A stretch of DNA of 64,000 nucleotides from Paenibacillus sp. JNUCC-31 (GTDB lineage: Bacteria; Bacillota; Bacilli; Paenibacillales; Paenibacillaceae), in NCBI RefSeq assembly GCF_014844075.1, contig NZ_CP062165.1, forward strand, positions 5,580,001-5,644,000, in the 5' to 3' direction. The first letter of the stretch is position 1. Every line of letters starts with the position of its first letter. Under the pieces are notes generated by a model. That model saw only the letters and a list, made by a program, of their open reading frames with translations. It was not told where the DNA came from and did no database searches. Of the stretch, positions 10,301 to 17,961 are shown one piece after another. A program made the translations under genes and the position numbers.

Positions 10301-10771
10301 ATACAGGAAGCTGTACTTAATGCTGATCTGCGGCAGAGCAATGCTTATTTCAGCAGTTCTGACGGCAAGTTCAACAACCGCTATGAAGCACAGGAGCAAT
10401 TCGATAAACTCCGCACCGGAGAGGTACAGGTAAAGGGTGGCTGGAGAATCTATTCCAGTGGACCGGGAATTTATATGAATCAGCTCATTTCGAACGCACT
10501 TGGCATTCGCCAGGAAGAGGAAGATTTGGTTCTGGACCCTGTGCTGCCTGTCAGCCTGGATGGAATACATTTTGATTTCCAGTTTGCCGGTAAGAAAGTG
10601 ACCTTTGTTTATCATCTCACCGGACAATCTGTGCAGCGTGTGATACTGAATGGCCATGAGTTGGAGACAACAAGATTGCAACAACCTTATCGCCTTGGCG
10701 GACTGCGTATCTCGCGTTCGATTCTTGAACAGAGCCTGAGCGAGAACAACGTGATTGAAATGTACAGTTAA
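7400..10771 (+). CDS. GH94 phosphorylase, probably 1,2-beta-oligoglucan phosphorylase
   Basis: About 1,123 residues. The N-terminal half is beta-rich and the catalytic alpha/alpha barrel includes GTRDVCQGP (about 642-650), DDGNWPQWF, and GDGDWDD, where Asp771 before Trp is the presumed general acid. The length (~1,100) and these motifs fit the 1,2-beta-oligoglucan phosphorylase branch rather than the ~800-residue cellobiose phosphorylases. Such enzymes convert sophoro-oligosaccharides plus phosphate to glucose-1-phosphate. The start is uncertain: AAGGAGG lies at 7391-7397, between ATG 7388 and ATG 7400, with ATG 7412 also possible. No signal peptide. It follows the GH3 gene by about 35 bp. 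Confidence 0.75.
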   Translation: MNRNMKTMNQSQINVQSGELCFTFWESGDLFKAVSGTTMINQWMASPVDGSMNNLYLRFHSESGIRFVPMLGLHSDSQMSTDGSRMVWTGTAEGVGYEVVFAPTAQGVWFWDVTVNGNGEEVDVVYGQDVGNADPGAVRSNEAYLSQYIDHAVFEDEKLGYIVVSRQNQPQGGTFPYLQQGSLTRAAGYSTDGFQFFGLSYKETNVPESLGKPTLANEVYQYEFAYTALQSEKVVLSGEARFVFYGLFQANHAEAVKELQYQDVVQQAWDEYEANASAAQTASDVFPKVSLHPVMGEPLLTLSMTEEEVNSLFPASKRHQEERTDGELLAFFTDTYEHIVLKEKEMRVERPHGHILMSGNNVKMGQNVITTSSYMYGIFNSHVVVGNTNFNKMMSNARSALNIPKTSGQRIYVEVEGIFRLLTMPSLFEMGFNYVRWYYKTAEDTLIITNYTTLDTPEVHLHVKSEKGIAYRYLITNQITMNVNEYELQVHVTEQNGELSFKADRRSLSAEVYPNLEYRMRVSGAEVKVGDETELASGVNAGDASLTTLRLDSSAEWTLTIQGLLEGGQPASSTRSFEEEVAAYRSFYAEVMNGFHLSQPQKQGADELFKVNALAWWYTHNMLVHYSVPHGLEQYGGAAWGTRDVCQGPVEYFMATQRYEQVRDILKTVYSHQYEDDGNWPQWFMFDRYFKVQQEESHGDIVVWPLKVLSDYLIATKDYSILNEEVPYTVKHGFDFTDKTASVLEHAQKELEYIQSHFLHDTFLSSYGDGDWDDTLQPANAQLKQYMVSSWTVALTYQTLKQLSRALAPVKPELSSELGDMATGVKRDFSKFMLDTDVIPGFVYMEDPAQAKRMLHPDDSETGIQYRLLPMTRSMIAELLEPEQAQSHFELIKDKLYCPDGVRLMNRPAQYDGGVSTHFKRAEQASNFGREVGLQYVHAHIRYVEAMAKLGYPDEVWNGLSIINPVGIQEAVLNADLRQSNAYFSSSDGKFNNRYEAQEQFDKLRTGEVQVKGGWRIYSSGPGIYMNQLISNALGIRQEEEDLVLDPVLPVSLDGIHFDFQFAGKKVTFVYHLTGQSVQRVILNGHELETTRLQQPYRLGGLRISRSILEQSLSENNVIEMYS

Positions 10772-10818
10772 TCCTGTGGATTTTAACCCGTTTTTTGAAT
10801 CATGAATAATTAAGATGT

Positions 10819-10844
10819 CAGGTCCTTCGATTTTGAAGGGCCTG
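10819..10844. other. Hairpin between GH94 and LacI genes
   Basis: CAGGTCCTTC (10819-10828) pairs with GAAGGGCCTG (10835-10844): ten base pairs including one G-U. No T-run follows, so it is more likely an mRNA processing or stability element, or a weak terminator, than a full stop. Confidence 0.45.
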
Positions 10845-10870
10845 ATGAACATAACAGGGGAGCGAAGAAT

Positions 10871-11884
10871 GTGGTCAGTATCAAGGATATCGCCAAACAG
10901 GCGGGAGTTTCGATCTCTACCGTGTCGTATGCGCTGAATGGCAGCAACAAAGTGACAGATGAGACCAGCTCCAAAATTTTGGCTATCGCCAAAGAGCTGA
11001 ACTATGTTCCTAATGCGGCTGCCAGAACATTGAAAAAGAGAGAATCCAAAATTTTGGGTGTATTTCTGACGGATTTTAGCGGTGATGTATACGGAGACTT
11101 GCTTAGTGGCATGAAGTCTGTATGTAATGCGCAAGGGTATGATCTGATCGTCTGCAGCGGGACACAATCTCATCGGATGCTTCCAGAGCGGATGATTGAT
11201 GGTGCCGTTATTCTCGATCATACATTTGCGAGCAAGGAACTATTGCAATATGCGGACAGAGGACACAAGATCGTCGTTCTGGACCGGGAACTGGATCATC
11301 CAAACATTAACCAGGTGTTACTGGACAATAAGGCCGGAGCTACACTTGCAATGGAGCATCTCATTGAAAAGGGGCACACGAAGATCTATGTTGTGACAGG
11401 TCCGGAAGGTTCCTTTGACTCGGCTCAGCGGTTGAAGGCTGTGAGGCAGGTATCGGAGCGGGAAGCAAATGTGGAATGGATTGAGATTACGGGAGATTTT
11501 GAGAAGAGTGGCGGAGAACGGGCAGCCGAGCGCATCATTCAGGAATATACGCAGCCGGTTGGTGTATTCTGCCTGAATGACGAGATGGCGATTGGCATGT
11601 GTGATCGTCTCGCTGGCAGTGAGTTAACTATTGGTCAGGAGATTAATATTATTGGATTTGATAATATCGAACTTAGCAAATATGTGCAGCCAAGATTGGT
11701 CACCATCGATTATTCCAAAAGAAAATGGGGGGCACTCGCAGCTGAACAATTAATTAAGATTATTGCTGGAGAGCCCGTCGATCATGAACGCATCTATGTA
11801 ACTTTAGTAGAAGGTGGCTCAGTGAATCGTCAGCTCCAGGAGGGCCTTGTGCAAACGCAAAGCGAAAAGGCGGTCAGCTATTGA
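10871..11884 (+). CDS. LacI-family transcriptional regulator of the oligoglucan operon
   Basis: 337 residues, GTG start eight bases after GGGGAG. The N-terminal helix-turn-helix (SIKDIAKQAGVSISTVSYAL, about 3-22) and hinge helix (PNAAARTLKK) are followed by a periplasmic-binding-protein-like sensor domain. As the last gene of the sugar cluster it most likely represses the promoter at 518-547 through operators 554-577 and 631-654, with an imported sophoro-oligosaccharide or a product as inducer. Family membership is clear; target and ligand are inferred from position. Confidence 0.85.
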   Translation: MVSIKDIAKQAGVSISTVSYALNGSNKVTDETSSKILAIAKELNYVPNAAARTLKKRESKILGVFLTDFSGDVYGDLLSGMKSVCNAQGYDLIVCSGTQSHRMLPERMIDGAVILDHTFASKELLQYADRGHKIVVLDRELDHPNINQVLLDNKAGATLAMEHLIEKGHTKIYVVTGPEGSFDSAQRLKAVRQVSEREANVEWIEITGDFEKSGGERAAERIIQEYTQPVGVFCLNDEMAIGMCDRLAGSELTIGQEINIIGFDNIELSKYVQPRLVTIDYSKRKWGALAAEQLIKIIAGEPVDHERIYVTLVEGGSVNRQLQEGLVQTQSEKAVSY

Positions 11885-11940
11885 CTAGGCGTCCCATGTT
11901 TTATCCTGTGGATGAGGGGTCAAAAGACGACTGTACAGCA

Positions 11941-11993
11941 AGAGACAAGGCTTAGAAGAATTGCAACATTCTTTTAAGCCTTGTCTCTTATTA
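11941..11993 (+). terminator. Strong terminator closing the oligoglucan cluster
   Basis: AGAGACAAGGCTTA (11941-11954) pairs perfectly with TAAGCCTTGTCTCT (11975-11988), followed by TATTATTT. The 14-bp stem ends the transcript of the LacI gene. Confidence 0.75.
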
Positions 11994-12014
11994 TTTGATC
12001 CGTACAAAAGTATG

Positions 12015-12037
12015 AAAAAACCTCTCCAAAGGAGAGG
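12015..12037 (-). terminator. Terminator of the 34-residue peptide gene
   Basis: Read on the minus strand, CCTCTCC and GGAGAGG form a 7-bp stem with a 3-nt loop, followed directly by six T. It begins only 8 nt after the stop codon of the small gene at 12045-12149. Confidence 0.8.
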
Positions 12038-12044
12038 CTTGGCT

Positions 12045-12149
12045 CTAAAGGCCTTTTGTTTTGTCATTGTTGTAGGATGAAGTGAGAATGCCTGTAATGA
12101 AGAGAGTCAATACGATAGCAATAATCCAAAATGTCAGTGAAAATGACAT
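12045..12149 (-). CDS. 34-residue single-pass membrane peptide
   Basis: The peptide begins MSFSLTFWIIAIVLTLF and ends SSYNNDKTKGL: one hydrophobic helix (about 4-24) with a short polar, lysine-containing tail. AGGAGGTG (12156-12163) lies eight bases before the ATG, and a perfect hairpin terminator follows the stop, so it is a compact single-gene unit. I do not recognise the family. Size and layout recall type I toxin peptides (TxpA/Fst class) and small sporulation or stress membrane peptides. No antisense RNA gene could be shown. Confidence 0.6.
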   Translation of the reverse strand: MSFSLTFWIIAIVLTLFITGILTSSYNNDKTKGL

Positions 12150-12223
12150 ACATGGCACCTCCTGTACAATCTCATTTACTTCTATTATAACCATTATAGG
12201 AAGAAAAGGAATGCTTCACATGA

Positions 12224-13288
12224 TCATTTGTAAAATAAAAAGTGGGTAGGCACCGGTCTAAGGCTTCCATCCGAAGGATTATTCACAACCCGGTTGTTCA
12301 CGATCAGTGAGGATGATCCCCCGCCATCCAGATTATAGGCGTCGACTACGCCCAGCTTGTACAACCGGCCTTGCAGCTCTTCGAGGGTGGCACCTGAACT
12401 GCCGGCTTCGTTGTAGCCGTCAACCACGATGATCAGCAATTGATCATCTTTGTAGTTGCCGATAACCGTACGTGGAGCCCGCTTGGGTGACACTTTCCAT
12501 TTGTCCGGGATCGCAGTCTTCTGTCCGTTCTGCAACAGCACGGGCACAAATGTGGCTCCGAACTGCGGTTGCAGGCGATCGAGGGAACTTTTGTCAAAAA
12601 ATTTGCCGCCTACCAGTTTGCCTGCATGATCAAGACCTACAAAAAATAAATCCTTAAAGCTGGCCTGAAAACCGGTCACATACTTGCCGTCCATCACAGT
12701 TGTACTCAGCGGGTATCGTTTGCCTCCGCTGTCGGCGAAACCACCTGCATTAATGCCGGCAATGGCCCCATTGCGCTTCACCGCCTGCATGGTAGTCTCA
12801 GAACGGCCAAGCTCGCTGTCTAGAGCCATCTTCATGGCGGTAGGGTCTTTCAGCTTGATTTTCATGGCATAGCCCTTATAGGAGCCTGGGTTGACTCTGT
12901 AAAGTTCAATCGTAAGGCGATCACTGTTTATCCGTTCAAACGGAACGCCCAATTTGGATGAGATCCGTTGATTATAGATCGTTTCCGGACGAGCTGCCTG
13001 AACCTTTGCCTTCTGTACAAGGGTAGACATCGTGCTTGTTGTCTGATTGTACAGTTGTGTTGTTCTTTTAATAGAAGAAGAAGTTTGAACCGCAGCTTCT
13101 TTTGCCCCTGCAAGCTCCTGGCTAATCGCCTGGGTCTGGGAGGTAACCGTCTCCTCAGCCAGACCGGATTCGATGAAGTCTGCAGGTTCAAGCGGTGGAC
13201 GTATCAGCAGCAGGCATAACATCAGTCCAACAAAAGGAGCAAGTGCAAGCATAAATAAACGATTAACCTGTTTTACCGGTGTAATCAT
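12224..13288 (-). CDS. Phosphodiester glycosidase (NAGPA-domain) membrane-anchored protein
   Basis: 354 residues. An N-terminal membrane anchor (about 12-28) is followed by a helical linker rich in Gln/Thr, then the NAGPA/DUF2233 domain with GAIAGINAGGF, RAPRTVIG, VVDGYNEAGSSGAT and YNLDGGGSSSLIVN. Members cleave phosphodiester-linked sugars on cell-surface polymers or act in exopolysaccharide turnover; here the active domain would be extracytoplasmic. The start codon overlaps the stop of the upstream coiled-coil gene (ATGA), so the two are translationally coupled and may form a complex. Confidence 0.75.
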   Translation of the reverse strand: MITPVKQVNRLFMLALAPFVGLMLCLLLIRPPLEPADFIESGLAEETVTSQTQAISQELAGAKEAAVQTSSSIKRTTQLYNQTTSTMSTLVQKAKVQAARPETIYNQRISSKLGVPFERINSDRLTIELYRVNPGSYKGYAMKIKLKDPTAMKMALDSELGRSETTMQAVKRNGAIAGINAGGFADSGGKRYPLSTTVMDGKYVTGFQASFKDLFFVGLDHAGKLVGGKFFDKSSLDRLQPQFGATFVPVLLQNGQKTAIPDKWKVSPKRAPRTVIGNYKDDQLLIIVVDGYNEAGSSGATLEELQGRLYKLGVVDAYNLDGGGSSSLIVNNRVVNNPSDGSLRPVPTHFLFYK

Positions 13289-13695
13289 TTGAGCAGATCC
13301 ATCTTTTTCTGGAGTGTTTCCAGTTGTTTTTTGACTTCGCTCAGCTGGGTATACAATTTGTTGCTATTGTCGGTTTTATCGTTTGCATTATCCTTGGTAA
13401 AAGTCAGCAATTCATTAAAGGACTGCACCTGTCCCTGCAGGTCCGATATTTCCTGAGATATCGTTGTTAGCTGCTTTTCGTAGTCGGCTTTGAGCGTTGC
13501 AATCTGCTGCTGATTATGGGTCTGAAGCTGAGTTATCATCTGTTGCTGGAGGTGGTTACTATAATAGTAGGCTCCAAGTACTCCAAGTGCAATGAGAACG
13601 ATCCACATTACCAGAAACAGCTTGACTGAAGATCCGGCCTTGCCTTTGGCGCTCCGGGTGTGATGGATGTCAGAAGGTGGGGCAGAAGGTTTCAT
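13285..13695 (-). CDS. Small membrane-anchored coiled-coil protein
   Basis: 136 residues from ATG 13693-13695, chosen because AGGAG lies seven bases upstream; an ATG six codons earlier has no ribosome site. A polar N-terminus with KGK is followed by one membrane segment (about 24-44), then a long Gln/Lys-rich coiled coil to the C-terminus (HLQQQMITQLQTHNQQQ, LETLQKKMDLL). No enzyme motif. It is coupled by a 4-bp overlap to the phosphodiester glycosidase gene and may be its scaffold; the function is otherwise unknown. Confidence 0.65.
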   Translation of the reverse strand: MKPSAPPSDIHHTRSAKGKAGSSVKLFLVMWIVLIALGVLGAYYYSNHLQQQMITQLQTHNQQQIATLKADYEKQLTTISQEISDLQGQVQSFNELLTFTKDNANDKTDNSNKLYTQLSEVKKQLETLQKKMDLLK

Positions 13696-14136
13696 ATCAT
13701 CACTCCTGGTCATTTATTGGTACAAAAAATTTTCCAGTCCTCATTCTATCATGCCACTATTGATTACGCAAAAATGAAATTCTTTAAAGAATAGGATAAA
13801 AAGAGATTGCATCGGAAGGAAGTCCTAGGATACAATTTCTTATAGATGCAATAAGTAGGAACTTTGGGCAAGTTTTTCGACTTTTTTAGATAGAAATGCA
13901 GGAAAATTATACTATTTTTTGATCTTTTCTTGTTAGAAAAGGCAAAAGTCCTGATGTTGCGACTGCGAAACACAGTAGAAATAGAGCTGTTTTTACGGCT
14001 TTCTCGTCTGAACTTCTATTTTTCGACATAATACGACTCTTGCTTCTTCTATACACGGACTGTCGCAGGGGGAGTAGCATCATCATGGCTTAGGGTAGAA
14101 AAGGAATTTGTCCAATACATAACAGGGGGAAGAACA
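13696..14136. other. AT-rich gap between divergent genes
   Basis: About 440 bp between the leftward coiled-coil gene and the rightward ComA-like gene. It is rich in T/A runs and has no convincing coding frame, RNA gene or long repeat. It must hold two divergent promoters, but no -35/-10 pair was clear enough to call. Confidence 0.4.
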
Positions 14137-14793
14137 ATGAAAAAAGTATGGCAGGTGGTCATCGTAGATATCCACCCCACCAGCATGCTGGGTACGAAAT
14201 TAATTTTGGAAGAACAGCAGGATCTGTTAGTCCGGGGGATGACTTCGACCGGGTCGGAAGGCCTTGAGCTGGTGAACATTCACCAGCCTGATCTGATTCT
14301 GATGGATTATCGGCTTCCTGAGGGCCAAGCGGATCAGTATATTGCACAGATGAAAAATCTGTCGGCCCATAGCCACATCATTATTCTGACGGACGAAGAC
14401 AATGTAAAGTTATTTCGTCATCTGATCAGCCTTGGTGCAAGTGGTATGCTGTCCAAACAGGCTTCCCCTAGCCAGCTGATCCATCTGATCTCTGGACTGC
14501 GTGAGGGATGTGTTTCCATTCCTTTATCCTGGTTAGCCAGTCCCGAATGGGCCCAGCCTGTCGAATCTCCGGCAGAAGAGCTTATTGTTGAATTAACCGA
14601 AACGGAAACTTTTATTATGGAAAGAATTGTACAAGGCGTAACCTATGATAAAATAGCCAGTGAGATTAACGTTAGCAGACGTTCGATTGATAATTACCTG
14701 CGTAAAATTTATGTGAAGCTGGATGTAAGCAGCAGGGCACAGGCCATTGAACGTTACGCTTTATATGCGAGGCAGACCAAAACCGTATCCTGA
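14137..14793 (+). CDS. NarL/FixJ-family response regulator, ComA-like
   Basis: 218 residues. The receiver domain (1-120) has the phospho-acceptor Asp57 in LILMDYRLP, the switch Thr in IILTD, and Lys in MLSKQ. A LuxR-type helix-turn-helix follows (about 150-208; key residues YDKIASEINVSRRSIDNYLRKIY). The HPTSMLGTKLILEE segment is close to ComA of Bacillus. The acidic pocket is reduced: VDIHP has one Asp (Asp11) where most receivers have two. No kinase gene is next to it, so it is an orphan in this window. Start ATG after AGGGGGAAG. Confidence 0.8.
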   Translation: MKKVWQVVIVDIHPTSMLGTKLILEEQQDLLVRGMTSTGSEGLELVNIHQPDLILMDYRLPEGQADQYIAQMKNLSAHSHIIILTDEDNVKLFRHLISLGASGMLSKQASPSQLIHLISGLREGCVSIPLSWLASPEWAQPVESPAEELIVELTETETFIMERIVQGVTYDKIASEINVSRRSIDNYLRKIYVKLDVSSRAQAIERYALYARQTKTVS

Positions 14794-14933
14794 CGAGCTT
14801 GGTTCCATGGATTCCTATGTACAATGACTCGTCACGTGTTCAGTCAGGTCATATTCAGTGCTGAACCGGAATAGGTTGTAGGGGCTGCGGACTGCGAGCA
14901 TAGTTCGAATAGGGATGAAAGGGGAACGGACCG

Positions 14934-16157
14934 ATGAAATATTTCTTCGCCTCCCGTACAAACAGGCTTTTGTCATCACCGCTGAGGGATATTCGTGAAA
15001 TGTCTGGCCGGGATTATTTCATTTCGCTGGCAGAAGAACTGCCTGCGGAGGAGCTATTTCCATTCAAACTTCTGGAAGAAGCAGCGGTCTCTGTATTTAG
15101 TTCTGGTCCTTCTGCGTTACAGTATGGTGAGCCGGCAGGGTACAGCCCCCTGAGAGAGTGGCTCGACAAAGACTGGAATGCACGCAAGGGCATACGGACG
15201 GTTCCAGATCAAATTCTATTGACAACAGGTACTCAGCAGGCTATCGATCTGGTGATGCGATTGTTGCTTGAGCCTGGAGATTCCGTACTGGTTGAGCATC
15301 CGACCTCTCCTGGTTGTCTTGAGGTTCTGGAAATGCAGGGTGCCAAAATTGTACCAGTGACAGGTGATGGCGACGGTATTTTGCCTGACCTCTTGGAGCA
15401 TCACATGCAGCAGGTGAGACCGAAGCTGCTTTTTGCCGCACCCAGCTTTTCCAATCCGACAGGTGTGCTGTGGAGCATGGAGCGTCGTGAGGCAGTGTTG
15501 GATCTATGCTCGCGGTATGGCGTGCTGCTTGTGGAGGATGATTCCTATGGCGAACTTCACTTCGATGGTCTGGAGCCGGGGGAATTCTATCGGAGATATC
15601 CATCCCTCTTTGCACTGGATACAGCGGATCAGGGTGGACATGTTCTCTATATTGGTTCATTTAGCAAAACCGTAGCACCCGCCCTGCGTACGGGTTGGGC
15701 TGCCGGACATCCTGTGCTGATTCAAGCCATGGCTTCAGTGAAACGGATAGCAGATGGGCAATCCAGTCCGATGAATCAGCGATTGTTATATCAACTGCTG
15801 GCCCATTCTCCTTTTAAATGGAGTGATCACCTGTCCATGCTGAATCGGGAGTATAAGACCAGACTCAAACTTATGCTCGAATTGTTGAAACGTCCGGGCT
15901 GGAAGGGGTGCCAGTACAGCATTCCTGAAGGAGGAATGTATCTGTGGATACAGCTGCCGGATGGATTGGACAGCGGGGCGCTGCTCAAGGCAGCTCTGTT
16001 AAAGGGGGTATCCTTTCTTCCAGGTTCCCTCTGCTCTACAGGGGCACAGGATCATCGGTACATCCGTTTGAACTTCAGCCATCCCGGTCGGGATGAGTTG
16101 TTACTGGGCATGAATCTGATCAGTGAGTCCATTACCGAGTTTACAGCCCGGAGCTAG
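14934..16157 (+). CDS. PLP-dependent aminotransferase, class I/II (MocR-like catalytic domain without GntR domain)
   Basis: 407 residues. Aminotransferase fold with the phosphate-binding GTQQAIDLV (99-107), NPTGV (174-178), EDDSYGELHFDG, and the PLP Lys245 in YIGSFSKTVAPALRTGW. The sequence resembles the catalytic half of MocR/PdxR regulators and the LysN/2-aminoadipate group, but no winged-helix domain precedes it, so it is a stand-alone enzyme. Its amino-acid substrate cannot be told from sequence. It lies 140 bp after the ComA-like gene; start ATG after AAAGGGGAA. Confidence 0.8.
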   Translation: MKYFFASRTNRLLSSPLRDIREMSGRDYFISLAEELPAEELFPFKLLEEAAVSVFSSGPSALQYGEPAGYSPLREWLDKDWNARKGIRTVPDQILLTTGTQQAIDLVMRLLLEPGDSVLVEHPTSPGCLEVLEMQGAKIVPVTGDGDGILPDLLEHHMQQVRPKLLFAAPSFSNPTGVLWSMERREAVLDLCSRYGVLLVEDDSYGELHFDGLEPGEFYRRYPSLFALDTADQGGHVLYIGSFSKTVAPALRTGWAAGHPVLIQAMASVKRIADGQSSPMNQRLLYQLLAHSPFKWSDHLSMLNREYKTRLKLMLELLKRPGWKGCQYSIPEGGMYLWIQLPDGLDSGALLKAALLKGVSFLPGSLCSTGAQDHRYIRLNFSHPGRDELLLGMNLISESITEFTARS

Positions 16158-16271
16158 AATGCTTTTAGGATGAGAAAGATTGAATTCAATTAACGCCTGG
16201 AACTTTGATTAGCGGAAGGTCCAGGCATTGGATTAGGATCAAAGATGTTGCCCCCCAAAGTAATTACGTTA

Positions 16272-16300
16272 TTGCATCCACTAACATTTTTATATATAAT
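16272..16300 (+). promoter_or_regulatory. Sigma-A-type promoter of the azoreductase gene
   Basis: TTGCAT (16272-16277) and TATAAT (16295-16300) with a 17-bp spacer, about 95 bp before the gene. An inverted repeat GCCTGGA/TCCAGGC (16195-16226) lies just upstream and could end the preceding transcript, but it has no T-run. Confidence 0.65.
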
Positions 16301-16394
16301 ATGTATTAATGAGTTGTTGTTTTCTTTATATAAGCTGCATTCATTGCAAGTTCAGGAGAAGCACTCATATATTTTAACTAACGGGGGAACGAAC

Positions 16395-17021
16395 ATGTCT
16401 AATATTTTATTTGTAAAAGCTAACGACCGTCCTGCTGATCAAGCAGTCAGCGTACAATTGTACGATGCATTTCTGAACGCATATAAAGAGTCCCACCCAG
16501 GTGACACTGTTACCGAACTGGATCTCTACAATACAGATCTTCCTTACTACGGCAACACTGTAATTACTGGTGGGTACAAAGCAGCTAACGGCATCGAAGC
16601 AACGCCAGAAGAGCAAAAAGCGGCTGCACTGGCTGCACAATTGCAAGATCAATTTTTGGCAGCAGACAAAGTGGTATTTGCATTCCCACTGTGGAACTTC
16701 ACTGTTCCGGCACCACTGGTGAACTACATTTCCTACCTGAGCCAAGCTGGAAAAATGTTTAAATACACTGCTGAAGGCCCTGTAGGTCTTGTTGGCAACA
16801 AAAAAGTGGCATTGCTTAATGCGCGTGGTAGTGTTTACTCCGTAGAGCCTATGGCATCTGCAGAAATGTCCGTGAGATATGTAACGAACGTACTGAACTT
16901 CTGGGGTATCCAAAACCCTGAACTGGTTATCGTTGAAGGCCACAACGCTTCACCTGACCGTTCCCAAGAAATCGTGGCAGCAGGTCTGAAATTGGCTTCC
17001 GAAGTAGCAGCAAGCTTCTAA
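16395..17021 (+). CDS. azoR: FMN-dependent NADH-azoreductase (AzoR family)
   Basis: 208 residues from the ATG at 16395 behind GGGGGAAC; upstream in-frame codons lie in the AT-rich promoter region. Flavodoxin-like fold with N-terminal ILFVKANDRP, FPLWNFTVPAPLVNYI in the FMN-binding region, and GPVGLVGNKKVALLNARGS. The family reduces azo dyes and quinones through FMN with NADH and protects against quinone or thiol stress. It is a single-gene unit between its own promoter and a strong terminator. Confidence 0.85.
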   Translation: MSNILFVKANDRPADQAVSVQLYDAFLNAYKESHPGDTVTELDLYNTDLPYYGNTVITGGYKAANGIEATPEEQKAAALAAQLQDQFLAADKVVFAFPLWNFTVPAPLVNYISYLSQAGKMFKYTAEGPVGLVGNKKVALLNARGSVYSVEPMASAEMSVRYVTNVLNFWGIQNPELVIVEGHNASPDRSQEIVAAGLKLASEVAASF

Positions 17022-17043
17022 TAGCAATTATATATAGAAATGC

Positions 17044-17087
17044 AAAAAGCCTGTTATTTCCTTTAGGAGATAACAGGCTTTTTTTTT
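17044..17087. terminator. Bidirectional terminator between azoreductase and DUF2161 genes
   Basis: AAAAAGCCTGTTAT pairs with ATAACAGGCTTTTT around a short loop, with a T-run on both strands. It serves the two convergent genes. Confidence 0.85.
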
Positions 17088-17115
17088 ATTTCATTTTTGC
17101 TTCAAGCTCACTGGC

Positions 17116-17961
17116 TCAGACATTCCTTTTTGGGAGCAGGTACGGCTCCGCTATTTCCGCAATATGCTGTAGTCTATCGTCATCAACGTGAATCAGGGAA
17201 ATGTCTATTTCCGGTTCATTTATACGCTGCTCAATCATATCATTATCCTCAAGCATGTGAGCATGCTCGGTCAGTGCCTGCACACCTTTGATTGTCAGCA
17301 CATATCGTCCGCGGGATAGCCGCTCGAACCAGCCATAATAATTTTTTTGCAGAATGGCCGCAGCGGACCCCACACTTGTCTGCTTGGCGAGAGAAGCCGG
17401 GGAAGATTCACCCTGAGCGCGGAGGGCAGAAGCAATACGTAATGCCTTTTCCCTGTATGCAGTGACCAACTGCCTGCGTGTGCTTCCTCCTGTATTATAA
17501 TCACCACTCCGCTCGTCGAATTCACGCAGCAGTCGTTGTCTCCGGATTCCGCCCTTGCGGACTCCGCTGCTGCTACCAGACAGAGGAGTTTGGGCAGCAG
17601 GTTCGCACAGCACATCAATCAGGGGGGCTTTGGTTTTGTAAAAGGTAACGGTTAGGAGTCCCAGACCGAGCTGTCTGCACAATGCCGTCAATTCGCCCCA
17701 GCGCTGGTTGACCGCCCCGCGTTTACTGCGATTCCGCTCCACAGCCAGATAAACGAAGGGACTGAGCTTCAGGCGCTGCATTCCTTGTAGCAGCAGAGAC
17801 AGATTAAATGTTTTTTTCATCTCCACAATGAGTGGTTCATTCTGATCCGATTTGACCCCGACCAGGTCACAATGTTTGACTTCAGCCTTCACGTTGTAAC
17901 CGCGTCGTTCGAAAAAAGCCTTTACAGGCGAATATAACTCGGTTTCGTACTGCACCGCCAT
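17116..17961 (-). CDS. DUF2161 protein with PD-(D/E)XK nuclease-like N-terminal domain
   Basis: 281 residues. N-terminal YSPVKAFFERRGYNVKAEVKHCDLVGV, then PLIVEMKK, give the Asp and ExK pair of a restriction-endonuclease-like fold (about 32-49). The middle is basic and Ser-rich. The C-terminal half (QLVTAYREKALRIASAL, then GWFERLSRGRYVLTIKG) looks like a winged helix. Conserved in Bacillota without established function; often listed as a PDDEXK-type phosphodiesterase. Start ATG after AAGGAAGGAG. Confidence 0.65.
   Translation of the reverse strand: MAVQYETELYSPVKAFFERRGYNVKAEVKHCDLVGVKSDQNEPLIVEMKKTFNLSLLLQGMQRLKLSPFVYLAVERNRSKRGAVNQRWGELTALCRQLGLGLLTVTFYKTKAPLIDVLCEPAAQTPLSGSSSGVRKGGIRRQRLLREFDERSGDYNTGGSTRRQLVTAYREKALRIASALRAQGESSPASLAKQTSVGSAAAILQKNYYGWFERLSRGRYVLTIKGVQALTEHAHMLEDNDMIEQRINEPEIDISLIHVDDDRLQHIAEIAEPYLLPKRNV

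Noticed and set aside
9842..11221. Long minus-strand frame of 459 codons
   Set aside because: It runs antisense to the GH94 and LacI genes, has no ribosome site, and its translation has no recognisable motif. It is a shadow of the coding pattern on the other strand.
13764..13973. 69-codon minus-strand frame in the gap before the ComA-like gene
   Set aside because: Lys/Phe/Ser-rich translation of AT-rich DNA with no ribosome site; no sign of selection for a protein.
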